From Streptomyces sp. TG1A-60 (GTDB lineage Bacteria > Actinomycetota > Actinomycetes > Streptomycetales > Streptomycetaceae): a stretch of DNA of 64,000 bases. Every line of letters begins with the position of its first letter. Positions within the stretch are counted from its first letter, which is position 1. The DNA lies in the NCBI RefSeq assembly GCF_037201975.1, contig NZ_CP147520.1, forward strand, positions 1,116,001 through 1,180,000, read 5' to 3'. The notes below the pieces were generated by a model. That model was not told the DNA's origin. It saw only the letters and a list, made by a program, of their open reading frames with translations, and ran no database searches. A program made the translations under genes and the position numbers. Shown in pieces: positions 50,642 to 60,173 of this stretch.

Positions 50642-52069
50642 ATGCGCCGCGCCCGGCTCCTGGTCCTCACCCTGTTCATCGCCCTGCTGCCGCAGACGTT
50701 TCTGACCGGCAGCGCACACGCGGCGACTGTCACTATCGCAAACGCCACCCAGTTCACCGACACCACGGGTGCGGTGGTACACGCCCACGGTGGTGGCGTG
50801 ATCAAGGTCGGCTCGTACTACTACTGGTTCGGTGAGAACCGCAACGAGGACAACACCTTCCGGTACGTCTCCGCGTACCGCTCGACCGACCTGAAGAGGT
50901 GGGAGTTCAGACGCCACGTCCTGACCCAGGCGACCGACCCCGAGCTGGCCGTCGCCAACATCGAGCGGCCCAAGGTGATCTTCAACAGCACCACCGGCAA
51001 GTTCGTGATGTGGATGCACAAGGAGAACGGCAGCGACTACAACCAGGCCCGCGCGGCCGTCGCCGTCTCCGACACCGTCGACGGCGACTACACCTGGCAG
51101 GGCAGCTTCCGCCCGCTGGGCTACATGTCCCGCGACATCACCCTGTTCCGGGACGACGACGGCACCGGCTACATGATCTCCGCCGCCAACAACAACCGCG
51201 ACCTGCACATCTACCGCCTCAGCGCCGACTACCTGACGGTCGAGAGCCGGGTCCAGCTGCTGTGGCCGGGCCAACTGCGTGAGGCCCCGGCGATGTTCAA
51301 GCGCAACGGCGTCTACTTCCTGCTCACCTCCGGCGCCACCGGCTGGAACCCCAACCAGCAGAAGTACGCCACCGCCGGCAGCATCACCGGAACCTGGAGC
51401 GAGCCACAGAACATCGGCGACTCCACCGCGTACGGCTCCCAGACCACCTACGTCCTGCCCGTGCAGGGCACTTCCGGCACCGAGTACCTGTACATGGGCG
51501 ACCGCTGGGGCAACTCCTTCGCCCAGAACGTCAACGCCTCCAAGTACGTCTGGCTGCCGCTGGAGTTCCCCACCGACACCAGCATGACCATGGACTGGTC
51601 CCCGCAGCTCTCCATCGACACCGCCACCGGCAAGGTCGACGGCGTCGGCGGACCGTGGGAGACCCTCGCCGCCCGCCACAGCGGCAAGTGCGTCGACGTA
51701 CCGAGCAAGTCCGTGGACAACGGGATCCAGCTGACCCAGTACACCTGCAACGGCGGTCTCAACCAGGCCTGGTGGTTCAAGGACCTCGGCAGCGGCTACG
51801 TCCAGCTCATGGCCAAGCACAGCGGCAAGTGCATGGACGTGGCCGACAACTCCACCGCCGACGGCAACAAGATCATCCAGTGGCCCTGCTCCAGCGGCTT
51901 CAACCAGCAGTGGCAGCTCCAGGACGCCGGCGACGGCTACGTCCGGCTGGTCTCCCGGCTCAGCAGCAAGTGCCTGGAGGTCAGCCCCGCGTCCGCCACC
52001 AACGGCGCCAAGCTGGTCCAGTCCACCTGCGGCGCCGGCACCAACCAGCAGTTCAAGCGCGGGGCCTGA
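50642..52069 (+). CDS. secreted GH43 subfamily-24-like exo-beta-1,3-galactanase with ricin-type lectin domain
   Basis: 475 residues. Signal peptide at about 1-28 (LLVLTLFIALLPQTF, cleaved after AHA). The five-bladed propeller (about 30-335) resembles fungal and Streptomyces exo-beta-1,3-galactanases: VHAHGGGVIKVGSYYYWFGE, then IERPKVIFN (Glu108), the probable acid Glu214 in QLREAPAMF and Gln267 in YGSQTTYVLP. In this subfamily a Gln takes the place of the usual base aspartate. A ricin-type trefoil (about 338-475) follows. It would release galactose from the beta-1,3-galactan backbone of arabinogalactan. ATG 50642 has GGAGG upstream; an extended upstream reading lacks a start signal and would put extra residues before the signal peptide. 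Confidence 0.88.
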   Translation: MRRARLLVLTLFIALLPQTFLTGSAHAATVTIANATQFTDTTGAVVHAHGGGVIKVGSYYYWFGENRNEDNTFRYVSAYRSTDLKRWEFRRHVLTQATDPELAVANIERPKVIFNSTTGKFVMWMHKENGSDYNQARAAVAVSDTVDGDYTWQGSFRPLGYMSRDITLFRDDDGTGYMISAANNNRDLHIYRLSADYLTVESRVQLLWPGQLREAPAMFKRNGVYFLLTSGATGWNPNQQKYATAGSITGTWSEPQNIGDSTAYGSQTTYVLPVQGTSGTEYLYMGDRWGNSFAQNVNASKYVWLPLEFPTDTSMTMDWSPQLSIDTATGKVDGVGGPWETLAARHSGKCVDVPSKSVDNGIQLTQYTCNGGLNQAWWFKDLGSGYVQLMAKHSGKCMDVADNSTADGNKIIQWPCSSGFNQQWQLQDAGDGYVRLVSRLSSKCLEVSPASATNGAKLVQSTCGAGTNQQFKRGA

Positions 52070-52136
52070 CCCACCCGCCCGCCTTCCTGAGCGGAACCCT
52101 TCCAGGGCTCTCCCCGGCGAGTCCACGCGCCAACAC

Positions 52137-52328
52137 ATGACTGACGACACCAGCAGCTTCATCATTCGGCGGCTGATCGCCGTAAGGGAAGGGGTTGCGG
52201 CCGGCGGGCTCCGCGTGAAGAACAGCCAGACGGGACGGGCATACCTGCACAGGACCTCCGCGGGCGAGGTGAAGTGGAACTCAGGAACGCAGGACTCGAG
52301 CACGGTCTGGGTGTTTGAACCGAAGTAG
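52137..52328 (+). CDS. possible small hypothetical protein
   Basis: 63 codons from ATG to TAG with moderately high third-position G/C, ending GTQDSSTVWVFEPK. No SD is seen, no family is recognised and there is no signal peptide. It could be a small gene or chance. Confidence 0.25.
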   Translation: MTDDTSSFIIRRLIAVREGVAAGGLRVKNSQTGRAYLHRTSAGEVKWNSGTQDSSTVWVFEPK

Positions 52329-52588
52329 GCGGAAACCCCGTCGCGGGGCCATCGGGTCAGCGGGGTGTCCGGTCCGTCGACCGTCATGGCGGCGAGCCGG
52401 ACACCCTACTGCCGTCCGGGGTTACCTGTGCCTGTGCCTGAGGGCACCGACCAGCGAAGGGTGTTCCTCCACTCGAAACGGCCCGGCCCCCCCGGTAGGG
52501 AGGGCCCCGTCGGGCATGCGGCCCGACCTTCGCCTCACTGCGCACCGGCCTTGATCCTTCCGGTGGCATGAGCCTTTCGCAGCCGAAT
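52329..52588. other. intergenic region after the galactanase
   Basis: No gene seen. Contains a G/C-rich CGGCCCGGCCCCCCCGGTAG/AGGGCCCCGTCGGG stretch near 52483-52520 that may fold into a terminator. Confidence 0.3.
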
Positions 52589-52600
52589 GTGAACGATCAC
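52589..52600. promoter_or_regulatory. LacI operator GTGAACGATCAC
   Basis: Member of the GTGANCGNTCAC set, 34 bp from the next site, upstream of the Gfo/Idh/MocA gene. Confidence 0.65.
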
Positions 52601-52622
52601 TGCGTAACTCTTGGTCTCAAGG

Positions 52623-52634
52623 GTGACCGATCAC
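52623..52634. promoter_or_regulatory. LacI operator GTGACCGATCAC
   Basis: Second site of the pair; the same 34-35 bp spacing as the GH43 pair. Confidence 0.6.
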
Positions 52635-52907
52635 TACGTTCTTGCCCGCTGCCACGTCACGTCGGCGAGCGCCGGGTTCATCCGCGAAGCCGTTGTGTTC
52701 AACCGCACCACCGTGAACACCCCTGGTCGCACATCGACGTGCCGGAAAGGGAGACATGGCACGCCCAGGCCAGGGCGTGTTTCGAAAGTAGTGTCGTCTG
52801 CCCGAAAGGCAGGCCCGGCGGCGTCTGGGCAGACGGGACTTTCGAAGCACGCCCTAGGGCCCGGTGCCGCGCCCACCGCAGCACCCGAGCCTCTACGAGA
52901 GAGCCAC

Positions 52908-54035
52908 ATGACTGAGTACAGACAGCCTGTGAGGGTGGCGATCGTCGGTGCCGGAAACATCGCCGACGGCTGCCACATGCCTGCCGTCCAGGCCCAGAAC
53001 GGCGAAGCCTCCGTCGTCGCGGTCGTCGATGTCGACCGGGAACGAGCCAAGGCCTTCGCCGGCCAATGGGACACCCCGGCCGTCCACGACGACCTGCGGC
53101 AGATGCTCCAGGAGGAGCGCCCCGACCTCGTCATCGTCTGCACGCCCCCGGTCGCCCACCGGGAGGCTGTCGTCGCCTGCCTGGACGCCGGGGCGTGGAT
53201 GTGGTGCGAGAAGCCGCCCACCCTGTCGGTCATCGAGTACGACGCCGTCAGCGCCCACGAGCGCGAGGGCGGCCCGTACGCCTCGTACGTCTTCCAGCAC
53301 CGGTTCGGTTCCGCCGCCCGAGCCCTGCGGGAGCAGATCCGCACCGGCAGCCTCGGCGCTCCCCTGGTCGGCGTCTGCCACACCCTGTGGTACCGGGACG
53401 ACGCCTACTTCGACGTCCCGTGGCGCGGCAAGTGGGAGACCGAGGGCGGCGGTCCCACCATGGGCCACGGCATCCACCAGATGGACCTCATGCTGGCCCT
53501 GATGGGGGAATGGACCGAAGTCCGCGCCGCCATGGGCACGTTGGCTCGCGACGTGGAGACCGAGGACGTCTCCATGGCCATGGTCCGCTTCGCAGGCGGC
53601 GCCATGGTGTCCATGGTCAACAGCCTTCTCTCCCCCGCGAGACCAGCTACCTGCGTTTCGACTTCCCCGAGGCCACGGTCGAACTGTCCCACCTCTACGG
53701 CTACGACAACTCCCACTGGACGTGGACCCCCGCACCCCACCGGGCCAAGGCAACGCCCGCCGAGCTGGGGGCACCGCTCGACGACGAGGCCAGTTCGCAC
53801 GCCGCGCAGCTGCGCGTGCTCCTGCGCTCGCTGCACGCTGGAGAGCGCCCCGAGGCCAGTGGCGACGACGGCCGCCGCGTCCTGGCCTTCATCGCAGCCC
53901 TGTACCAGTCGGCGACGACCGGACGCCCCGTCACCCCCGGACATGATCACCCCGGGCACCCCCTTCTACCACTCCATGAGCGGGCGCCTCGACGTGGCCC
54001 AGGACAACGCCGACAAGGAGAAGACCGGTGTCTGA
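52908..54035 (+). pseudogene. Gfo/Idh/MocA-family oxidoreductase with two compensating frameshifts
   Basis: The frame from ATG 52908 reads VAIVGAGNIADGCHMPAVQA (Rossmann), VIVCTPPVAHREAVVACLDA, CEKPPTLS (the EKP motif) and GHGIHQMDLMLALMGEWTE. It breaks at CCCCC 53632-53636, continues in another frame as RETSYLRFDFPEATVELSHL up to LYQSATTGRPVT, and returns at CCCCC 53934-53938 to PDMITPGTPFYHSMSG, stopping at 54035. The protein is complete if one C is added at the first run and one removed at the second. Such enzymes oxidise or reduce sugars or sugar acids with NAD(P). Either two sequencing errors or real decay. Confidence 0.75.
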
Positions 54036-54603
54036 CACTCACTTCCGGATCGAGCACGACGAGGCCGGGACCGAATTCGTCGTGTCGGCCGCTGGGACGG
54101 ACCTCGCCACCTACGTCTACCGGCCGGACAGTCCTCTCGAGGAATCCCTTAAGCCGTATCTCTACCCGTTGAAGACCCTCTCCGGTGCGCCCGTGGGTGT
54201 CTACCGGCCCTGGGGCCACCGCTGGCACAAGGGCCTGCAGATGACCTGGTCGCACCTGTCCGGCGACAACTTCTGGGGCGGACCCACCTTCGAACCGGGC
54301 GCGCCCGGCCACGGCTACGTCTGGCGCGAGAACCACGGCCGACAGGTACACCGCGCCTTCGACCGGCGGAACGACAGCGGCAGCGAGGTGTAGGTCGCCG
54401 AAACCCTGGACTGGGTCGCCTCCAGCGACGAGGTGTGGATCGAGGAGACCCGCACCCTTCGCTTCCACAGCGCCGATGTCGACGAGGGGCTCTGGGCGCT
54501 GGACTTCACCACCGACCTGACCAACGTGCACCCCCAGCCCCTGCAACTGGGCAGCCCCACCACCCACGGCCGCCCCAACGCCGGCTACACCGGACTCGCC
54601 TGA
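54028..54603 (+). pseudogene. PmoA-like (DUF6807) protein with internal TAG, C-terminally truncated
   Basis: GTG 54028 overlaps the oxidoreductase stop. The frame reads ESLKPYLYPLKTLSGAPVGV, RPWGHRWHKGLQMTWSHLSG and WGGPTFEPGAPGHG, the typical start of PmoA-family proteins. Codon 122 is TAG (54391-54393) in a run that continues in the same frame as VAETLDWVASSDEVWIEETR, WALDFTTDLTNVHPQPLQLG and GRPNAGYTGLA to a TGA at 54601. One G-to-T change (GAG to TAG) explains the inner stop, and about the last third of the family length is absent. These proteins often accompany Gfo/Idh enzymes in sugar operons. Confidence 0.7.
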
Positions 54604-55126
54604 CCGCTCCCCCGGGGCGCCATCCAGCCGCAAGGCCGCGCAGAGGTCGACCTCGCCAACCAGCCTGTCGTCCAACAGGGATGGTCGAGAGGGGCACTTG
54701 GACGCCGGCGGCTCATGGACAGGACCGACTCCAGGCAGTACACGAAGACGCCGACCGGCATCTCCGTCGCGCTCAGCGCCGGGGACTGCGTTCGTGTCGC
54801 GCACCCCGCGGTGACCAGCGGCTGAGCATCTCGGCCGACTGGAGTTACCAACAAAAGTTCGAATCAAGGAAGTGTTTCGGTTGAGGTTGACGCTGTCGGA
54901 GGAGGGCGGGAGCGCCGACGCGGCGACCACCCCCGTCTTGTCAGGGATGACGGCGCGCGGACGAGTTCTGCGAGGTCGGCGAGGCCCACGCCAGGCCGTG
55001 AGCCGGAGCGCGGTACCGCTCTCCGATCTTCCATGGCGCCAACTTACCCACGTGAGTTGAACATGCACATGAGCAAGCGTGAAGACCTTGGTCTGTTCGT
55101 GACTTCGCTCCCCGCGCCGACGAACC
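54604..55126. other. region after the PmoA remnant
   Basis: No gene is supported. Several short open frames exist in all directions but none has family-like sequence or consistent codon use; probably decayed DNA at the edge of the accessory region. Confidence 0.3.
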
Positions 55127-56548
55127 TCAGGGTTCCTGCCGCAGCCGCCGCCACACCGCCTTGGCCGCGTTGTGACCCGACATGCCGTGCACGCCGGGGC
55201 CCGGCGGGGTCGCCGAGGAGCAGATGAAGACGGCCGGGTGCTGGGTGTGGTACGGGTGGAGCGACAGCTTGGGGCGCAGCAGCAGTTGCAGGCCGGAGGC
55301 GGCGCCGCAGGCGATGTCGCCGCCGACGTAGTTCGCGTTGTGCGCGGCGAGTTCGGGCGGGCCGGCGGTGGCGCGGGCAAGGACGCGGTCGCGGAACCCC
55401 GGGGCGAAGCGCTCCAGTTGACGCTCGACGGCGTCCGTCAGGTCGCCCGTCCAGCCGTTCGGGACGTGGCCGTACGCCCAGAAGACGTGCTTGCCCTCGG
55501 GTGCCCGGCCGGGGTCGACGACGCTGGGCTGCACCGTGATCAGGAACGGTGCGTCGGGCGCCCGGCCGAGCCGGGAGGCCGCGTCGAGGGCCGCGCCGAT
55601 CTCCGCCTTGCTCGCCCCCACCTGGACGGTGCCGGCGCTGCGCGCCTCCTCGGCGGTCCACGGCACGGGGCCGTCCAGCGCGTAGTCGAGCTTGAAGACA
55701 CTGGCGCCGTAGCGGTATGACTCGTAGAAGCGGCCGAAGCCCGCGATCCGGGCCAGCGCGGTGGGCGAGGTGTCGAATACGTAGGCGCGGGCGGGCGGCA
55801 GGTCGTCGAGGCGCTTGACCTCGTAGTCGGTGTGGACGGTGCCGCCGAGGTCCTTCAGATAGGCGGTGAGCGCGTCGGAGATGGCCTGCGAGCCACCCCG
55901 GGCGACCGGCCAGCCGGCGGCGTGCGCGGCCAGTGCGAAGACCAGGCCGACGGCGCCGGTGGCGAGACCGCCGAGCGGGGCGATGACATGGGCGACGAGC
56001 CCGGCGAACAGCGCCTTGACCCGCTCGTCCTTGAAGCGGCGCATCAGCCATGTCGAGGGCGGCAGCCCCACGAGGCCGAAGCGCGCGAGGGTGACGGGGT
56101 CGCGGGGCAGCGCGGACAGCGGCAGCGACATGAAGTCGCGGGCGAGGGTGTCCCACTTGGGCAGGAACGGCCGGACCAGCCTGCGGTACGGGCCCGCGTC
56201 ACGCGGACCGAACGAGGCGGCGGTCTCCGCCACCGAGCGCGACAGCACGGCCGCCGAGCCGTCGAGGAAGGGGTGCGCCATGGGCAGCTCGGCGTGCAGC
56301 CACTCAAGACCGTAGCGGTCGAGGGGCATCGCCTTGAACGCGGGCGAGTTGACGCCGAGCGGGTGCGCGGCCGAGCACGGGTCGTGGCGGAAGCCGGGCA
56401 GGGTCAGCTCCGCCGTGCGGGCACCCCCTCCCACGGTGTCCTTCGCCTCGAAGACGGCCACGGAGAACCCGCGGCGGGCCAGCTCCACGGCGGCCGTCAG
56501 GCCGTTCGGCCCCGCCCCCACCACCACCGCGTCGAGCATCGACGGCAC
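55127..56548 (-). CDS. FAD-dependent phytoene desaturase-like oxidoreductase
   Basis: 473 residues of the phytoene dehydrogenase/CrtI-like NAD(P)/FAD family. The dinucleotide motif [20 protein letters not shown] begins near residue 8, followed by [17 protein letters not shown], and the C-terminal FAD motif is [19 protein letters not shown]. Members desaturate or oxidise isoprenoid or other lipids; this branch is widespread in actinobacteria with no proven substrate. GTG 56548 follows AAGGGG; ATG 56539 is an alternative. No carotenoid genes are nearby, so a carotenoid role is not supported. Confidence 0.88.
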   Translation of the reverse strand: MPSMLDAVVVGAGPNGLTAAVELARRGFSVAVFEAKDTVGGGARTAELTLPGFRHDPCSAAHPLGVNSPAFKAMPLDRYGLEWLHAELPMAHPFLDGSAAVLSRSVAETAASFGPRDAGPYRRLVRPFLPKWDTLARDFMSLPLSALPRDPVTLARFGLVGLPPSTWLMRRFKDERVKALFAGLVAHVIAPLGGLATGAVGLVFALAAHAAGWPVARGGSQAISDALTAYLKDLGGTVHTDYEVKRLDDLPPARAYVFDTSPTALARIAGFGRFYESYRYGASVFKLDYALDGPVPWTAEEARSAGTVQVGASKAEIGAALDAASRLGRAPDAPFLITVQPSVVDPGRAPEGKHVFWAYGHVPNGWTGDLTDAVERQLERFAPGFRDRVLARATAGPPELAAHNANYVGGDIACGAASGLQLLLRPKLSLHPYHTQHPAVFICSSATPPGPGVHGMSGHNAAKAVWRRLRQEP

Positions 56549-56824
56549 GTCCGGACCCCTTCGTCAGCCGTTGGCCACCAGGCGCTGCCGACGGACTCCC
56601 GCCCGACGGCAAACCTGCCATCAGGATATGCCCGGCCACCGACAGTGGCCGGCTGCGGATGGACTTTGCCGGATGACGCACCGGTGGTGACGCACCGATC
56701 CGGACGAGAACACCTGGTACTGGTTCGAGGCGGGCGACGGCGGAGGGGCGGTTCGGACCCCACGGCATTCGAGGTGATCACGACCCGTTCCGCATCGAAC
56801 CGGACTCGCGCCCCGACCTCCAGA

Positions 56825-57670
56825 TCAGGCTCCACCCGACAGCAAACCCACCACCCGGCGAGCCGTGGCCGCGTCCCGGGCCGCGGTGAACGGCAGGGCG
56901 TTGCCGCCGGTTATCCGGAAGGGCTCGCCGGTCAGGGTCAGGTGGGCTCCGCCCGCCTCCTCGACCAGGAGGAGGCCCGCCGCGTGGTCCCACGCGGCCT
57001 CCCAGGAGAAAGCCGTGGCATCCAACCGGCCCCGGGCGACCGCGAGATACTCGAGCCCCGCCGAACCACAGGCGCGCGGGGTGACGCCCTCCGTCCAGAG
57101 GCCGAGCAGGGCCTCCTTCTGCTCCGGCGTGGTGTAGTCCGGGTGGGAGGTGGCGATGTCGAGGTCACGGCCGGGGTCGGGTGAGCCGGCGCACAGCGCT
57201 TCCCCGTCGAGGGTGGCTCCCTGGCCGCGTATCGCCACGGCGAGCCGGTCGAGGGCGGGCGCGTACGTCCAGGATGCGCGCAGGTCTCCGCCCTGGGCGA
57301 GGGCGACGAGGGTGCAGAAGCCGGGCTCGCCGTGCACGAACTGCCGCGTGCCGTCCACCGGATCGACGATCCAGACCGGCGCGTCGCCCCGGATCGCGTC
57401 GTACGACACCGGGTTGGCGTGCACCGCCTCCTCGCCGACCACGACCGACCCGGGCAGCAGCGCGGAGAGCGCCTCCGTCAGACACAGCTCGGCCTTGCGG
57501 TCGGCGTCGGTCACCAGGTCGTGCGGCCCGCTCTTCTGGTCGACCTCGTGCGCGGCGAGCTGCCGGAAACGCGGCATGATCTCCGCGGCGGCGGCCTTGC
57601 GGACCGCTTCCTCGACGTCCGAGGCGTGCCGGGCGAGAAACTCGTCGATGGTTTCGTTGTCTTCGATCAT
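56825..57670 (-). CDS. inositol monophosphatase family protein
   Basis: 281 residues. Metal-binding motifs of the IMPase/FBPase superfamily are visible: VVGEEA (Glu80, Glu81), WIVDPVDGTRQF (Asp103, Asp106) and the C-terminal WEAAWDHAAGLLLVEEAGG. It hydrolyses a phosphate monoester with Mg; candidate substrates are myo-inositol-1-phosphate, histidinol phosphate or PAP. ATG 57670 has GGAGG just upstream. It is in the same direction as the neighbouring oxidoreductase, 276 nt apart. Confidence 0.9.
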   Translation of the reverse strand: MIEDNETIDEFLARHASDVEEAVRKAAAAEIMPRFRQLAAHEVDQKSGPHDLVTDADRKAELCLTEALSALLPGSVVVGEEAVHANPVSYDAIRGDAPVWIVDPVDGTRQFVHGEPGFCTLVALAQGGDLRASWTYAPALDRLAVAIRGQGATLDGEALCAGSPDPGRDLDIATSHPDYTTPEQKEALLGLWTEGVTPRACGSAGLEYLAVARGRLDATAFSWEAAWDHAAGLLLVEEAGGAHLTLTGEPFRITGGNALPFTAARDAATARRVVGLLSGGA

Positions 57671-57812
57671 GCCTCCATGACAGCACGTGCCACCGACAAT
57701 CCCCACCCGGATGGTGTATTCGGGAGGGAATCGCCATGAACACACGGGGCTGACGGGCCCGCTTCGACCGGGGCGAGGCCTCCGCTGCGCGCCCGGGGCC
57801 GGTTCCGCCCGT

Positions 57813-59705
57813 TCAGCGACCGACCGCGTACCCCTGCATCCCGCGCGGATTCGCCGCCGCCGACAGCACGCCGGTCGCCGGGTCCCGTGCGACCGCGCAC
57901 AGCCGGCCCTCCGACCAGTCGTCGCCGATGATCACGTCGTGGCCGCGGCGGCGCAGCTCCGCGACGACCTCCGGGGGCGTGCGCGCCTCGACGGTGACGC
58001 TGCCGGGGCGCATGCCGCGCGGGTGGAAGGAGCCGGGGAAGCTGTCGTTGTGCCAGTTCGGGGCGTCGATCGCGCCCTGGAGGTCGAGGCCGCCCCGGAC
58101 CTGCGGGCGGAGGGCGACCGCGAGGAAGAAGTGCAGCTGCCACTGGTCCTGCTGGTCGCCGCCGGGCGTGCCGAAGGCCATGACGGGCACCCCGTGGCGC
58201 AGCGCGAGCGACGGGGTGAGCGTGGTGCGCGGCCGGCGGCCGGGCGTGAGGGAGTTGGGCAGCCCCTCGTCCAGCCAGGCCATCTGCAGTCGGGTGCCGA
58301 GCGGGAAGCCCAGCTCGGGCACCACCGGGTTGGACTGCAGCCAGCCGCCGCTGGGCGTGGCCGCGACCATGTTGCCCCAGCGGTCGACGACGTCGAGGTG
58401 GCAGGTGTCACCCCGGGTGCCGCCGTCGGCCGCGACCTCGGGCTCCCCCGGCACCGGCGCCCTCGGGCCCCTGGCGGCGGTGGGTTCACCGACACCTCCG
58501 ATTCCACCGACACCACCGACACCACCGACTCGCTTCGCGACCGTGGGCTCACCGGCCCCCGGGGGGCTGGAGCCGGGCTCGTCGGTGGCCACGACATGCG
58601 CGTGGCGGCTCAGCCTCGGAGCGCGGCCCCCGGGGCTGCCGGGCCGCAGCTCATGCGATGCCGTCCCGTCGACGAGCGCCCGCCGCGCGGTGTTGTACCC
58701 GTCGGACAGCAGCTCGGCGAGGGGCACCGGCGCCGCGTCCCCGTACCAGGCCTCCCGGTCCGCCATGGCGAGCTTGCAGCCCTCGACGAGGAGGTGCACG
58801 TACTCGGCCGACCCGTGGGCGGGCAGTTCGGGCGGGAGCAGGGCGAGCTGCTGGAGGAGCACCGGTCCCTGGCTCCAGGGGCCCGCCTTGCACAGGGTCC
58901 AGCCGTTCCAGTCGTAGGTGGCCGGGGCCTCGTAGGTCGCGGACCAGGCGGCCAGGTCGGCAAGGGCGAGGGTTCCGGTGTGCCGTTCGCCGCTGGTGTC
59001 CATGGTGGGCCGCGCGGCCTGCCGGACGAGGGCCTCGGCGATGAAGCCGCGGCGCCACACCTCGCGCGCCGCCTCGATCCGGGCCTCCCGGTCTCCCGCC
59101 CCCTCGACCTCGGCGAGCAGCCGCCGCCAGGTCGCGGCCAGGGCCTGGTTGCGGAACAGCCGGCCGGGGCGGGGCACCCGCCCCGCCGGCAGATACACCT
59201 CCGCCGACGAGACCCACTCCTTCTCGAACAGGTCCCGCACCGACTCGACCGTCGCCGCCACGTTCTCCACGGGCGCGTGTCCGTCCTCCGCGTATCCGAT
59301 GGCGTACTTCAGCACGTCGGCGAGATGCCTGGTGCCGTGGTCGCGCAGGAGGAGCATCCACGCGTCGAACGCGCCCGGCACGGCGGCCGCCAGCGGCCCC
59401 GTACCGGGCACCAGCTCCAGGCCGAGCCCCCGGTAGTGCTGGACCGACGCCCCGGCGGGCGCCACGCCCTGCCCGCACACCACCCGGACCTCACCGCCCG
59501 CCGGAGCGAGGATGATCGGCACCTCACCGGCGGGCCCGTTCAGGTGCGGTTCGACGACGTGCAGGACGAAGCCCGCCGCCACCGCCGCGTCGAACGCGTT
59601 GCCGCCGTCCTCAAGGACGGCCATCGCGCACTGCGACGCCAGCCAGTGCGTGGAGGACACCATGCCGAAGGTGCCTTTCAGGGTGGGACGAGTCGTGAAT
59701 TCCAT
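57813..59705 (-). CDS. ggt: gamma-glutamyltransferase
   Basis: 630 residues of the Ntn-hydrolase GGT family. The autocleavage nucleophile is Thr434 in GGTRGDTCHLDVVDRWGN, followed by GNMVAATPSGGWLQSNP and the small-subunit motifs RPRTTLTPSLALRHGVPVMA and GTPGGDQQDQWQLHFFL. No signal peptide is present, so this member is probably cytoplasmic or exported in another way. Unusual is a Pro/Gly-rich linker of about 50 residues (VGGVGGVGGIGGVG at 393-406) placed immediately before the cleavage site. It transfers or hydrolyses gamma-glutamyl groups, as in glutathione-like or gamma-glutamyl-amine metabolism; related acylases are possible. Confidence 0.9.
   Translation of the reverse strand: MEFTTRPTLKGTFGMVSSTHWLASQCAMAVLEDGGNAFDAAVAAGFVLHVVEPHLNGPAGEVPIILAPAGGEVRVVCGQGVAPAGASVQHYRGLGLELVPGTGPLAAAVPGAFDAWMLLLRDHGTRHLADVLKYAIGYAEDGHAPVENVAATVESVRDLFEKEWVSSAEVYLPAGRVPRPGRLFRNQALAATWRRLLAEVEGAGDREARIEAAREVWRRGFIAEALVRQAARPTMDTSGERHTGTLALADLAAWSATYEAPATYDWNGWTLCKAGPWSQGPVLLQQLALLPPELPAHGSAEYVHLLVEGCKLAMADREAWYGDAAPVPLAELLSDGYNTARRALVDGTASHELRPGSPGGRAPRLSRHAHVVATDEPGSSPPGAGEPTVAKRVGGVGGVGGIGGVGEPTAARGPRAPVPGEPEVAADGGTRGDTCHLDVVDRWGNMVAATPSGGWLQSNPVVPELGFPLGTRLQMAWLDEGLPNSLTPGRRPRTTLTPSLALRHGVPVMAFGTPGGDQQDQWQLHFFLAVALRPQVRGGLDLQGAIDAPNWHNDSFPGSFHPRGMRPGSVTVEARTPPEVVAELRRRGHDVIIGDDWSEGRLCAVARDPATGVLSAAANPRGMQGYAVGR
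58488..58529 (-). repeat. VGG minisatellite in the gamma-glutamyltransferase gene
   Basis: About four to five 9-bp units (encoding VGG or IGG) in the linker just ahead of the catalytic threonine. Confidence 0.7.
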
Positions 59706-60173
59706 ATCTGACCTCGGTGTTTACGTGTGTCGGTCGGCCCAGAATGGGCCGTGGGGAGCATTTGGAGAGAATGAGCGCGAGGCCATCTCCTCCAGGTAGA
59801 CCCATTCCCCTCTTTCCTTGCCAGGCTGTTGAGGCCCGATACTGCTGCGCTTGCGAACGTGCACAGCGGATCAGCAGCAACCCGTCTCACGTTCACGGCT
59901 TCCACGTCGACATCGAGTCGCAGACCGCCGACGGGCACGCGCGCCTTGATGTACGCATCAACGGCGCCAATGGCATCGTCCTGGGCTACGAGCCTCAGCC
60001 TCGATTGGTCAGCGGCTGTGATTGCCTGACCGGGCTATCGATTCGCCCCGTTTGTTCCGCGTGATCGCGGGCGGGGCCTTCGCGTGTCGCTGCGGCGGCG
60101 CCGGGGTTCCACGGCACCCGGAGGTCGTGCAGGTCGCTCCTTTCCTTGTCGCGTCGGGCTGCTGGTCTGGTCG
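59706..60173. other. region between the gamma-glutamyltransferase gene and the transposase remnant
   Basis: No gene supported. A 115-codon plus-strand frame has no family-like sequence. The right end of the insertion element should lie here but no terminal repeat could be fixed by eye. Confidence 0.3.

Noticed and set aside
55127..56548. Carotenoid biosynthesis locus
   Set aside because: The protein is CrtI-like, but no crtB, crtE or lycopene cyclase is near, and this subgroup occurs widely without carotenoid genes.
59717..60064. 115-codon plus-strand ORF upstream of the gamma-glutamyltransferase gene
   Set aside because: No SD, no recognisable family and uneven codon use; it also overlaps the presumed gamma-glutamyltransferase promoter.
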